A stretch of DNA of 46,245 bases from an uncultured Paracoccaceae bacterium (lineage in GTDB: Bacteria > Pseudomonadota > Alphaproteobacteria > Rhodobacterales > Rhodobacteraceae): contig CAKZOU010000045.1 in NCBI GenBank assembly GCA_937138255.1, positions 1-46,245 on the forward strand, written 5' to 3'. Both the position numbers and the translations under genes were made by a program. Positions within the stretch are counted from its first letter, which is position 1. Every line of letters begins with the position of its first letter. The notes under the pieces were generated by a model. It was given only the letters and a program-made list of their open reading frames with translations. It did not search any database and had not been told where the DNA came from. Shown here one piece after another: positions 15,491 through 23,190 of the stretch.

Positions 15491-15549
15491 TCTTCTTTTG
15501 GCTGAAAATACTCCGGGGGAGCGCCGAAAGGCGCGGGGGCAGAGCCCCC
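15491..15549. repeat. Interspersed GC-hairpin/AGTATTTT element, copy 1 (minus orientation)
   Basis: Directly after the regulator stop, the reverse complement reads a GGGGGC-TCT-GCCCCC hairpin (15535-15549), a GCGCC/GGCGC stem with a four-base loop (GAAA on the plus strand; 15521-15534), CCCCCGGAGTATTTT and GCCAAAAGAAG. The same ingredients occur at 36562-36606 and 39604-39656. It fills the gap between convergent genes and may terminate transcription from the aldo/keto reductase side or both sides. Confidence 0.6.
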
Positions 15550-15552
15550 TCC

Positions 15553-16593
15553 CTAATAGGGCATCGGATGCTGCCGATGCGCCGCTTCGAGATCGTCGAT
15601 CACCTCTTTGCCCAAAACCAGATCCTTGCCGGCAAGGATATGCTCCAGCTGCGCCGAGGTCGTCGCGCCAAAGATCGCCGAAATCGGGAAGGGCCGGCTC
15701 CGCTGCCAGGCAATCGCCATATGCACTGGATCAAGCCCGTGCCTAGCCGCCACATCGAGATAGGCTTGCACCGCTGGAAACACCCTGTCGCTCTTGCGCC
15801 CGCCGAGATTGCCATTCAGCGACATACGGCTGCCCTCGGGGATTGCCCCGTTCTGATATTTTCCGGTCAACAGGCCCGCGGCCAAGGGCGAGAACGACAA
15901 AAGCGTGATGTCCTCCATCACCGAGGTCTCGGCCATGTCGGTGTCGTAGAGGCGGCAAAGCAGCGAATATTCGTTCTGCACCGTGGCCACCCGCGGCGCG
16001 CCGATCTCTTCGGCGAGCGAAATCCAGTGCAGTGTGCCCCACGCCCCCTCGTTCGACAGGCCAAAGGCCCGCACCTTGCCCGCCTTCACCATCTCGGCCA
16101 TCGCCTCGAGCACCTCGACCATATGCTCGACCACCTCACCCCGCCGCTTGCCGCGCGGGTCATAGTGCCAGTTCTGCCGGAACATATAAGAGCCGCGCAT
16201 GGGCCAGTGCAGCTGATAGACGTCGATCACATCAGTCTGGAGCCGCCTGAGCGAGGCATCCACCGCCTCGCGCACGATCTTGCCGTCATAGCCCTTGCCA
16301 TCCCGCACCTGAGCCGTATCGCCCGCGACCTTGGTGGCAATCACCGTCTCGGCGCGACGGCCCGTTCTGGCGAACCAGTTGCCAATCACCTCTTCCGAAC
16401 GCCCCACAGTCTCCTTGCGGACCGGATTGACCGGATACATCTCGGCGGTGTCGATGAAATTCAAACCCGCCTCGAGGCTCATATCGATCTGGCGATGCGC
16501 GTCCGCTTCCGGCGTCTGGTTGCCGAAAGTCATCGTGCCAAGGCAAAGATCGGGCACCCGGATGTCGGTCCGGCCGAGGGTGAGGGTCTTCAT
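15553..16593 (-). CDS. Tas-like aldo/keto reductase
   Basis: A 346-residue NADPH-dependent aldo/keto reductase barrel. It opens LGRTDIRVPDLCLGTMTFG and EADAHRQIDMSLEAG, close to E. coli Tas. Catalytic residues are seen in FIDTAEMYP (Asp and Tyr), IATKVAG (Lys) and YQLHWP (His). The C-terminal cofactor-binding part ends with FPISAIFGATTSAQLEHIL. ATG 16593 follows AAAGGAAATC; the frame stays open upstream, but that part is hairpin-rich non-coding DNA. The gene converges on the carnitine regulator. Substrate is unknown. Confidence 0.9.
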   Translation of the reverse strand: MKTLTLGRTDIRVPDLCLGTMTFGNQTPEADAHRQIDMSLEAGLNFIDTAEMYPVNPVRKETVGRSEEVIGNWFARTGRRAETVIATKVAGDTAQVRDGKGYDGKIVREAVDASLRRLQTDVIDVYQLHWPMRGSYMFRQNWHYDPRGKRRGEVVEHMVEVLEAMAEMVKAGKVRAFGLSNEGAWGTLHWISLAEEIGAPRVATVQNEYSLLCRLYDTDMAETSVMEDITLLSFSPLAAGLLTGKYQNGAIPEGSRMSLNGNLGGRKSDRVFPAVQAYLDVAARHGLDPVHMAIAWQRSRPFPISAIFGATTSAQLEHILAGKDLVLGKEVIDDLEAAHRQHPMPY

Positions 16594-16616
16594 GTCGGGG
16601 ATTTCCTTTGTCTTTG

Positions 16617-16666
16617 GCGCCCCTCGGGGGCGCGGTCGCCGGCCAAGATGCGCTTTGGCCGGCGAC
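16617..16666 (-). terminator. Two strong hairpins between DsrE-like gene and aldo/keto reductase
   Basis: GTCGCCGGCCAA and TTGGCCGGCGAC form a perfect 12-bp stem with an 8-base loop (16635-16666), 15 bases after the DsrE-like stop. A second stem GCGCCCC/GGGGCGC with loop TCG follows at 16617-16633. Neither has a T run. They probably stabilise or end the DsrE-like message and form the untranslated leader of the reductase message. Confidence 0.5.
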
Positions 16667-16680
16667 ATGGTCAAGTCAGG

Positions 16681-17109
16681 TTACGGCCGGATATAGGCCC
16701 AGCCCTGCTCCTGAAGTTCGATCAGGCGGACAACCCCGGCCGGAACAACCGTGGCTTCCGGAAGGAGGGTAATGTCATGGCCGGCCTTCTCGGCCATCTT
16801 CGCCATGGTGTTGCCGCAGGCCGACAGGGTCATGTTCGGCATCGCAAGCGACATCTGGGCAATGCGGTCCTTCACCGGGCTTTCGGGCAGGTACATATTC
16901 AGACCCGGACCGTAGGCGACGATCTCGATTTCAACTTCGTCGCCGATCGAGGCATAGAACTGCGAGACGTTCTGGGCATTATTGAGAACCAAATTCATCA
17001 AGGCCGCATCGTTTTCATCGACATGAAAGGCCACATGATGGACTGCCCCGGCGGCGAACGACACGACCGGCGCGACAGCAAGTACCAGTGCAAGTAGAAG
17101 CTTCTTCAC
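16681..17109 (-). CDS. Periplasmic DsrE-family protein
   Basis: A 142-residue protein with a signal peptide (LLLALVLAVAPVVSFAAG) and a DsrE/DsrF-like fold (HHVAFHVDENDAALMNLVLN, then VEIEIVAYGPGLNMYL). One cysteine, in TLSACGNTMAKM, is placed where the reactive Cys of sulfur-relay DsrE proteins lies. Exported DsrE-like proteins are common in sulfur-oxidising and purple bacteria, but their role is unclear to me. GAGGGAGAATAACG provides a good ribosome site. A clear promoter and a palindrome lie upstream. Both neighbours on its strand are separated from it, so it is probably a single-gene unit. Confidence 0.85.
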   Translation of the reverse strand: MKKLLLALVLAVAPVVSFAAGAVHHVAFHVDENDAALMNLVLNNAQNVSQFYASIGDEVEIEIVAYGPGLNMYLPESPVKDRIAQMSLAMPNMTLSACGNTMAKMAEKAGHDITLLPEATVVPAGVVRLIELQEQGWAYIRP

Positions 17110-17148
17110 GTTATTCTCCCTCGTTTTTGTGATGTATTCCGTTCAATC

Positions 17149-17197
17149 ATGTTATGCGATTAAGTCGATATGACAACTTTTTTCGGCACTTCCGAAA
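17149..17197 (-). promoter_or_regulatory. Promoter of the DsrE-like gene with upstream palindrome
   Basis: On the minus strand TTGTCA (17171-17176), a 16-bp spacer and TAACAT (17149-17154) make a sigma-70-type promoter about 40 bases before the ATG. A perfect inverted repeat TTTCGG-5-CCGAAA (17181-17197) lies just upstream of the -35, and an imperfect one (CTTAATC..GATTGAA) overlaps the -10 region. Both could be operators. Confidence 0.45.
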
Positions 17198-17256
17198 CGA
17201 CCGATGGTGACGCAAACGGCCAAGCCGGCCGATATGCCCCTGCATAGACTGCCCCT

Positions 17257-18486
17257 ATGCGCATCGTTCTGGCCTTCGCCTCGCTCTTTCTTTCGGTTGT
17301 CCTGCTGCAAATTTCGTCGGGCGCTGTCGGCCCTCTTGACGCCCTGACGGGGCTATCCTCGGGCTTTTCCAAACCGGAGGTCGGATTTCTTGGTTCCGCG
17401 CATTTCTTCGGGTTTTTCATCGGCTGCTGGTGGGCGCCGCGCCTTCTGGGCGATGTCGGCCATGCCCGTTCCTATGCTACCTTTACCGCAATGGGTGCGA
17501 TCGGCCTTGCGGCGCATATCACCATCACCGACCCCTCCTGGTGGGCCGCCTTCCGCATCTTGCAAGGGATCTGCGTGGCAGGTTGCTATACGGTGATCGA
17601 GTCGTGGCTGCAGGCCAAGGTGACGAACGAGTCGCGCGGGCGGACGATGGGCGTCTACCGCATCCTAGACGTGGGGGCCTCGCTGATTGCCCAAGGGATG
17701 ATCGGCTATCTGGCCGATATGCAGACCTATCTGGCCTACAACCTCCTGACGATGATCTGCTGCGCCTCGCTTCTGCCGATGGCGATCAGCCGCGCCGAAC
17801 AGCCGCTTACCCCCGCCGCCACGCGCCTCCGCCCCTCGATCGCCTGGGCGCGCTCGCCCCTCGCAACGGCCGGCGTGATCGTCGCTGCCCTGTCGGCGGC
17901 CTCGTTCCGCATGGTGGGCCCGATCTACGGGCAAGAGGTCGGCCTCACACCCGACCAGATCGGCATCTTCCTTGCCAGCTTCGTGGCGGGCGGGGCCATC
18001 GCGCAGTATCCGGTCGGCTGGCTCGCCGACAAGTTCGACAGGCGCTGGGTCCTGATCTGGCTCTCTGTCGCGGCGGTTGCCGCTTGCGCGATCACCGTCT
18101 TGATCGCCGGAAACGGCACCACGGCAATTCTGACATCGGCGGCGATCTTCGGTTTCACCACTTTTCCGATCTATTCCGTCTCGGCCGCCCACGCGCATGA
18201 TTTCGCCACCGACGAAGAGCGGGTCGAGCTTTCGGCGGCGCTGATGTTCTTCTATGCGGTCGGTGCCATAGGCGCACCCTATACCGCCTCAGCGCTGATC
18301 GAAGCCTTCGGCTCGGGCGCTCTTTTCGCTCTGATCTCGGCAGGCCACGTGGTTCTTGTGGTCTTCGGCCTGATCCGGATGCGGGCCCGCCCGACGCGGG
18401 CGCTCAAGACACCCTATGTCTACGCACCCCGCACCTCCTTCGTGATCGGCCGCCTTTTGGGGCGCAGCCGCGACAGCCAGCGCTAA
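17257..18486 (+). CDS. MFS transporter
   Basis: A 409-residue protein with twelve hydrophobic helices in two halves separated by a loop near residue 190-200 (EQPLTPAATRLRP). The conserved A-motif-like loop is GWLADKFDRRWVL in the second half. This is the YcaD/proton-linked major facilitator type. The first-half segment VGFLGSAHFFGFFIGCWWAP and the SRGRTMGVYRI loop are typical of alphaproteobacterial homologues. Substrate is unknown. The ATG follows a short intergenic region shared with the divergent DsrE-like gene. The stop TAA overlaps the convergent outer-membrane protein stop by four bases. Confidence 0.9.
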   Translation: MRIVLAFASLFLSVVLLQISSGAVGPLDALTGLSSGFSKPEVGFLGSAHFFGFFIGCWWAPRLLGDVGHARSYATFTAMGAIGLAAHITITDPSWWAAFRILQGICVAGCYTVIESWLQAKVTNESRGRTMGVYRILDVGASLIAQGMIGYLADMQTYLAYNLLTMICCASLLPMAISRAEQPLTPAATRLRPSIAWARSPLATAGVIVAALSAASFRMVGPIYGQEVGLTPDQIGIFLASFVAGGAIAQYPVGWLADKFDRRWVLIWLSVAAVAACAITVLIAGNGTTAILTSAAIFGFTTFPIYSVSAAHAHDFATDEERVELSAALMFFYAVGAIGAPYTASALIEAFGSGALFALISAGHVVLVVFGLIRMRARPTRALKTPYVYAPRTSFVIGRLLGRSRDSQR

Positions 18487-18953
18487 AAGCCGAAGGCCAC
18501 GCTCATCCGCAGCGAGGTTACGTCCGGGCCATAGTCAGGCACACGATCGACGATCATTTCGAAACGCAACGAGGTGGCGTCTGTCAGACCATAGTCTGCG
18601 CCGACCCCGAGGTTGATCCCGTCGACAACGCCGCCCCCGAAGAGATCGAATTGCGAGAGGCCGAGGCTGCCGAAGAGGCCAAAGCCGCCCAGCGCTTGCC
18701 GCACTAGGCCCCGGACCCGCGTTGCCTCGAAAGGGTCACCGTCACCAAAGCCATGGGTCAACTCTGCCCCAAAGCTCAGGGCGCCTTCGCCAAAACGCAC
18801 GCCGGCATAAGCCGCAAGGCCGCCTTGCCCCTCGCCATCTAAGGCGTAGTCGTAGGAAATGCCGCCGTAAAAATCCTGTGCTTGTCCGAGAGCGGGAACG
18901 GCGACAAGGCCGATCTCGAGCTGAAACAAAACGAGGGCTAACGCGCGACGCAT
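18483..18953 (-). CDS. Small outer-membrane beta-barrel-like protein
   Basis: A 156-residue protein with a signal peptide ending near ALGQAQ and then alternating, glycine- and aromatic-rich strands ([23 protein letters not shown]) ending in aromatic Phe (MSVAFGF), the usual outer-membrane sorting end. About eight strands are expected, as in OmpW/OmpX-like barrels. AAGGAGATGAGCG before the ATG is a strong ribosome site. No homologue with known function comes to mind. It is convergent with the MFS gene and divergent from metG. Confidence 0.75.
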   Translation of the reverse strand: MRRALALVLFQLEIGLVAVPALGQAQDFYGGISYDYALDGEGQGGLAAYAGVRFGEGALSFGAELTHGFGDGDPFEATRVRGLVRQALGGFGLFGSLGLSQFDLFGGGVVDGINLGVGADYGLTDATSLRFEMIVDRVPDYGPDVTSLRMSVAFGF

Positions 18954-19096
18954 CGCTCATCTCCTTGGCCCCACGCGATCATCATAACCCGATTCCCGGT
19001 AAACGAGTCATCAATTCTGGAGATTTTCGGCGCAAACCCCGTCTGGCCTTGCCGGTTCGTTGCGTCTATGAGTCCGCCAAACCCGAAGGAAGACCC

Positions 19097-20809
19097 ATGG
19101 CGCGCCATCTCATCACCTCTGCGATCCCCTATATCAACGGGATCAAGCACCTCGGCAATCTCGTCGGGTCGCAGCTTCCGGCCGATCTTTATGCCCGCTA
19201 CCTGCGCGGTCGCGGCCATGAGGTTCTGTTCCTCTGCGCCACCGACGAACACGGCACGCCCGCCGAGCTGGCCGCCGCCAAGGCGAAAATGCCGGTGGCG
19301 GAATACTGCGCCGAGATGCACGGCGTTCAGGCCGAGATCGCCAAGGGCTTTCGCCTGTCGTTCGATCATTTCGGCCGCTCCTCCTCGGCCCGGAACCACA
19401 AGCTGACCCAGCATTTCGCCGGCCGCCTGCACGAGGCGGGCCTCATTCGCGAGGTCAGCGAGAAGCAGATGTATTCCCACGCCGACGGCCGCTTCCTGCC
19501 CGACCGCTATATCGAGGGCACCTGCCCCAACTGTGGCTTTGACAGCGCCCGCGGCGACCAGTGCGACAACTGCACCAAACAGCTTGATCCTGTCGACCTG
19601 ATCAACCCGCATTCGACCATTTCCGGCTCGACCGACCTCGAGATGCGCGAGACCAAGCACCTTTACCTGCGCCAATCGACGCTGAAGGATCAGCTCGAGG
19701 CATGGATCGACTCAAAGAAAGACTGGCCGATCCTGACCACCTCGATCGCCAAGAAATGGCTCAACGACGGCGACGGCCTGCAGGATCGCGGCATCACCCG
19801 CGATCTTGATTGGGGTATTCCGGTGCGGGATGGCGAGAAGGACTGGCCCGGCATGGAGGGCAAGGTCTTCTACGTCTGGTTCGACGCGCCGATTGAATAC
19901 ATCGCCTGTTCGCAGGAATGGGTCGATGCGGGCAAGGGCGACAATTGGGAGCGCTGGTGGCGGACCGACAAGGGCGCGGAGGACGTGACCTATACCCAGT
20001 TCATGGGCAAGGATAACGTGCCGTTCCACACCCTGTCGTTCCCCGCGACGATCCTCGGATCGGGCGAGCCGTGGAAGCTTGTCGATTACATCAAGTCGTT
20101 CAATTACCTCAACTACGACGGCGGCCAGTTCTCGACATCGCGCGGGCGCGGGGTCTTCATGGATCAGGCGCTGGAAATCCTGCCCGCCGATTACTGGCGC
20201 TGGTGGCTTCTGAGCCATGCGCCGGAAAGCTCGGACAGCGAGTTTACCTGGGACAACTTCCAGGCCTCGGTGAACAAGGATCTGGCTGATGTCTTGGGCA
20301 ATTTCGTCAGCCGCATCACCAAGTTCTGCCGTTCGAAATTCGGCGAGGTCGTTCCTGAGGGCGGTGCCTATGGGGAACAGGAAGAGGCGCTGATTGCTGA
20401 CCTTGCCGCCCGCGTTGCCGCCTATCAGGGCACGATGGACGCGATGGAGGTCCGTAAATCCTCGGCCGAGTTGCGGGCCATTTGGGTTGCGGGCAACGAA
20501 TACCTGCAATCGGCAGCCCCGTGGTCGACATTCAAGGAAGACCCCGAGAAGGCCGCCATGCAGGTGCGCCTCGGGCTGGGCCTGATCCGGCTTTATGCCG
20601 TTCTCTCGGCCCCCTTCATCCCCGATGCCTCGGCCACGATGCTGAAAGCGATGAATGCGGAAGGCGCGGGCTGGCCCGACGATGTGGCGGGCTTCCTCGC
20701 GGGATTGGCCGCAGGCCACGCCTTCACGGTGCCGGACGTTCTGTTCGCCAAGATCACCGACGAACAGCGCGAAGACTGGCAGACCCGCTTCGCCGGAGTG
20801 CGGACCTAA
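19097..20809 (+). CDS. metG: Methionyl-tRNA synthetase
   Basis: The 570-residue class-I synthetase charges tRNA-Met. The HIGH-type motif is [12 protein letters not shown] (11-22). A four-Cys zinc knuckle is at Cys143, Cys146, Cys156 and Cys159 ([17 protein letters not shown]). The KMSKS-type loop near residue 344 reads QFSTSRGRG, so both signature lysines are replaced; I recall FSTS-type loops in other alphaproteobacterial and archaeal-like MetRS. The anticodon-binding helical domain follows. There is no C-terminal dimerisation or EMAP domain. ATG 19097 is chosen for AAGGAAGACCC and the family N-terminus [12 protein letters not shown]. The stop TAA overlaps the amidase stop. Confidence 0.96.
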   Translation: MARHLITSAIPYINGIKHLGNLVGSQLPADLYARYLRGRGHEVLFLCATDEHGTPAELAAAKAKMPVAEYCAEMHGVQAEIAKGFRLSFDHFGRSSSARNHKLTQHFAGRLHEAGLIREVSEKQMYSHADGRFLPDRYIEGTCPNCGFDSARGDQCDNCTKQLDPVDLINPHSTISGSTDLEMRETKHLYLRQSTLKDQLEAWIDSKKDWPILTTSIAKKWLNDGDGLQDRGITRDLDWGIPVRDGEKDWPGMEGKVFYVWFDAPIEYIACSQEWVDAGKGDNWERWWRTDKGAEDVTYTQFMGKDNVPFHTLSFPATILGSGEPWKLVDYIKSFNYLNYDGGQFSTSRGRGVFMDQALEILPADYWRWWLLSHAPESSDSEFTWDNFQASVNKDLADVLGNFVSRITKFCRSKFGEVVPEGGAYGEQEEALIADLAARVAAYQGTMDAMEVRKSSAELRAIWVAGNEYLQSAAPWSTFKEDPEKAAMQVRLGLGLIRLYAVLSAPFIPDASATMLKAMNAEGAGWPDDVAGFLAGLAAGHAFTVPDVLFAKITDEQREDWQTRFAGVRT

Positions 20810-22455
20810 TAGCCCTTGGGGCGCTCGGCGGCCACGCCCAGCGCCTTTTCCAACGCCTGCCCGACCTCCAGGAGCCGGTCCTCGCGATAGAGCCCGGACC
20901 AGAGCGAGACGCCATGCGGCACGCGGAACTTGCCCTTGGCCGCGCCCGGCGCCTTGTTGCCGCCGACGCTCAGCGTCCCGCCCGCGCGGGTTTTCTCTTC
21001 GGTGAACCCGGCCCGCAGATGCAGGCAGGGATGGCCGGTGAAGTTGCTCGCGATCAGCATCGGCCCGGCGAAGGGCGGGCCGACGAGAACGTCGATCTCG
21101 GCGAAGAGCGCGTCGAGCGCTTGCATGACGCGGGTGCGGAGGCGGTCGAGTTGGACATGATCGACCGCCGAAAGAAGATGCGCCGCGCGGAACAGGTTGG
21201 GCCAGGCTGCATCGTCCTGCCAGCCAAGCTCATCATCGCGGCCCGTCAGCGTCAGATCCTCGAAAGCCGCCGCCGCCTCGGCCAGAACCACGTTATTAAG
21301 CGAAGCGTAGGGCAGATCGGGCAGCGTCACCTCTTTCGGCTCGAGCCCCATTTCGAGAAACGCCGAAAGCGCCGCACCGATCCCCGGCTGGGCCTTGTCG
21401 AGCGTGCCCTTGAGATAGCCCAGCCGCAGCCCCTTGGGCGCACGAGCAAGGTTGCCCCCGAAGGGCGCGCTGATGCTGTCGCGGTCGGCCGGATCGGCGC
21501 CGTGGAGCGCCTCGGCCACCATCGCGCAATCGGCCACGCCGCGGGCGATCGGCCCGACCTTGTCGAGCGACCAGCAGAGCGCCATGCCCCCGGCCCGGCT
21601 GATCCGGCCAAAGGTCGGCCGCAGGCCGGTGCTGCCGCAGCGTTCGGAGGGCGAGACGATCGAGCCCAGCGTCTCGGTGCCGATGGCGAAGGCGCAAAGC
21701 CCCGCGGCGACAGCCGAAGCCGATCCCGCCGACGATCCGCTCGATCCTTCCGCGGGGTTCCACGGGTTGCGGCTCACGCCGCCATACCATTTGTCGCCAT
21801 AGGCGAGCGCGCCGACCGCCGTTTTGCCGATCAGCACAGCCCCCGCCTCGCGCAGGCGGGTGACGATGCTGGCGTCACTTTCAGGCACCCGCCCCGCATA
21901 GGGCTCGGCGCCCCAGCCGGTGGGGACGCCGTTGGTGTCGAAGAGGTCTTTGAGGCCATAGGGCAGCCCGTGCAGCGGCCCGCGGCTTTGGCCCTTTGCC
22001 GTCTCTGAATCGCGGGCATCGGCCTCGGCCAGAGCGGCATCTGCCATGACGGTGGCGAAGCAGAAGAGGTCGGGCGCAAGGCGCTCGATGCGGGCGAGAT
22101 AGATCTCGGTCAGGCGGCGGCTGATGATCTGGCCGCTGGCGATCCACTGGGCCAGATGCGGCAGGGGCGCAAAGGCGATATCGGCCTCGGCGGCGGGCAG
22201 CTTGGCCTTGCCCTTGGGCAGCGTCACCCCGTCCTCGACCTTTGGCATGACAAAGCCCGGCAGCCGCGGATCGAACCGCTGGGCAGGCATCAGATCGTTC
22301 GGGAAGGCGACTTTCCGCTGCGCCTTGGCCGCGGTGATCTGCTCTTCCAGCGCCACCGCCATCTGCTTGCGCTCGGGCTTGGTGAACCCGAGGCCGATTG
22401 CCTTCAACGCAGATTTCACTTCGCCGGATTTCAGTTTGGAAGCCTTCTTGCCCAT
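20806..22455 (-). CDS. Amidase-signature family hydrolase
   Basis: A 549-residue enzyme of the amidase signature family. The catalytic Lys is in YGLKDLFD, and the cis-Ser/Ser nucleophile pair lies in [17 protein letters not shown] and [12 protein letters not shown]. It has an N-terminal extension of about 100 residues with a charged, lysine-rich helix ([16 protein letters not shown]), so it is longer than GatA. It is not part of a gatCAB operon and is likely a stand-alone amidohydrolase; the substrate is unknown. It lies 25 bp downstream of tRNA-Leu and is convergent with metG, sharing CTAA as stop. Confidence 0.88.
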   Translation of the reverse strand: MGKKASKLKSGEVKSALKAIGLGFTKPERKQMAVALEEQITAAKAQRKVAFPNDLMPAQRFDPRLPGFVMPKVEDGVTLPKGKAKLPAAEADIAFAPLPHLAQWIASGQIISRRLTEIYLARIERLAPDLFCFATVMADAALAEADARDSETAKGQSRGPLHGLPYGLKDLFDTNGVPTGWGAEPYAGRVPESDASIVTRLREAGAVLIGKTAVGALAYGDKWYGGVSRNPWNPAEGSSGSSAGSASAVAAGLCAFAIGTETLGSIVSPSERCGSTGLRPTFGRISRAGGMALCWSLDKVGPIARGVADCAMVAEALHGADPADRDSISAPFGGNLARAPKGLRLGYLKGTLDKAQPGIGAALSAFLEMGLEPKEVTLPDLPYASLNNVVLAEAAAAFEDLTLTGRDDELGWQDDAAWPNLFRAAHLLSAVDHVQLDRLRTRVMQALDALFAEIDVLVGPPFAGPMLIASNFTGHPCLHLRAGFTEEKTRAGGTLSVGGNKAPGAAKGKFRVPHGVSLWSGLYREDRLLEVGQALEKALGVAAERPKGY

Positions 22456-22480
22456 CTGCGCCTCATGTCAGCTGAAGAGG

Positions 22481-22566
22481 TGGTACCCGCGGCCGGACTC
22501 GAACCGGCACGGCCTTTCGGCCAAGAGATTTTAAGTCTCCGATGTCTACCATTCCACCACGCGGGC
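22481..22566 (-). tRNA. tRNA-Leu (anticodon UAA)
   Basis: An 86-base class-II tRNA with CCA encoded. The acceptor stem GCCCGCG pairs with CGCGGGU (one G-U at the end) and the discriminator is A. The anticodon loop is CU-UAA-AA with a GGAGA/UCUCU stem (anticodon at 22531-22533). A long variable arm GGCC-GAAA-GGCC and the T-loop GGTTCGAGTCC are clear. It reads UUA and UUG codons, which are rare in this GC-rich genome. Confidence 0.96.
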
Positions 22567-22574
22567 CTCGTCCC

Positions 22575-22603
22575 TTCCTAAGGGGCGGCCTGCGGCGGGG
22601 CAA
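22575..22603 (-). promoter_or_regulatory. Probable promoter of tRNA-Leu
   Basis: On the minus strand TTGCCC (22598-22603), a 17-bp spacer and TAGGAA (22575-22580) end about nine bases before the mature tRNA 5' end. The region just downstream is GC-rich (GGGACGAGG), as in stringently controlled stable-RNA promoters. Confidence 0.4.
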
Positions 22604-22609
22604 GCGAAC

Positions 22610-23086
22610 TTAGGCGGCAGGCCCAACGCCCTCTTCCTTCACCGCCTGCATAGCGACATAGGTCGAGGTGCTCGACAAGTGCGGCAGGGTCGAGACCTTC
22701 TCGGCCAGAACGAGGCGGTAGTCCGACATGCTCGAGGTGCGGACCTTGAGGAGATAGTCAAAAGAGCCGGCGATCAGGTGGCATTGCTCGACCTCGGGGA
22801 TCCGCAGGACAGCCGCGTTGAAGGCCGCCAACGCGCTTTCGCGGGTGTCGGACAGGCGCACCTCGACAAAGGCCACATGGTCACGTCCAAGGCGGATCGG
22901 ATCGAACAAAGCGCGGTAGCCGCGGATGATCCCGGTCTCCTCCAGCCGCTTCAGCCGCGCCTGTGTGGGCGATTTCGAAAGGCCGATGCGGCGGGCCAGT
23001 TCCGTGACGGAGATTCGTCCGTCGATGGCCATAACGTCGAGAATCTTGCGGTCGAAACTATCCAGATCGGAAAGGCGTTCGGTCAC
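22610..23086 (-). CDS. putR: Lrp/AsnC-family regulator of proline utilisation
   Basis: A 158-residue Lrp-type regulator: helix-turn-helix ISVTELARRIGLSKSPTQARLKRLEE near the N-terminus, then the RAM ligand domain (VAFVEVRLSD, EVEQCHLIAGSFDYLLKV). Divergent transcription from putA and close similarity to PutR of Rhodobacter and Agrobacterium support a role as proline-responsive activator of putA. GTG 23086 is chosen: GAGGGG stands before it, length fits the family, and a promoter at 23127-23155 would put transcription start almost on an alternative ATG at 23119, which lacks a ribosome site. Confidence 0.88.
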   Translation of the reverse strand: MTERLSDLDSFDRKILDVMAIDGRISVTELARRIGLSKSPTQARLKRLEETGIIRGYRALFDPIRLGRDHVAFVEVRLSDTRESALAAFNAAVLRIPEVEQCHLIAGSFDYLLKVRTSSMSDYRLVLAEKVSTLPHLSSTSTYVAMQAVKEEGVGPAA

Positions 23087-23103
23087 GATTAACCCCTCAA
23101 TTT

Positions 23104-23155
23104 GGTCGAAAGACCTCATGTCCCGCGCATTAGCAGGCCAAAAGCTTTCTGACAA
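23104..23155 (-). promoter_or_regulatory. putR promoter and leader hairpin
   Basis: On the minus strand TTGTCA (23150-23155), a 17-bp spacer and TAATGC (23127-23132) form a good sigma-70-type promoter for putR. The first part of the leader contains a short inverted repeat GGTC-GAAA-GACC (23104-23115, written on the plus strand), a possible PutR operator or hairpin. Confidence 0.5.
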
Positions 23156-23190
23156 TGGGATACTGTGGGCCATCCACCTGGGAGAGACCA

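Noticed and set aside
18722-19096. N-terminal extension of metG
   Set aside because: The frame is open upstream but overlaps the antisense outer-membrane protein gene and lacks MetRS similarity. AAGGAAGACCC before ATG 19097 fixes the start.
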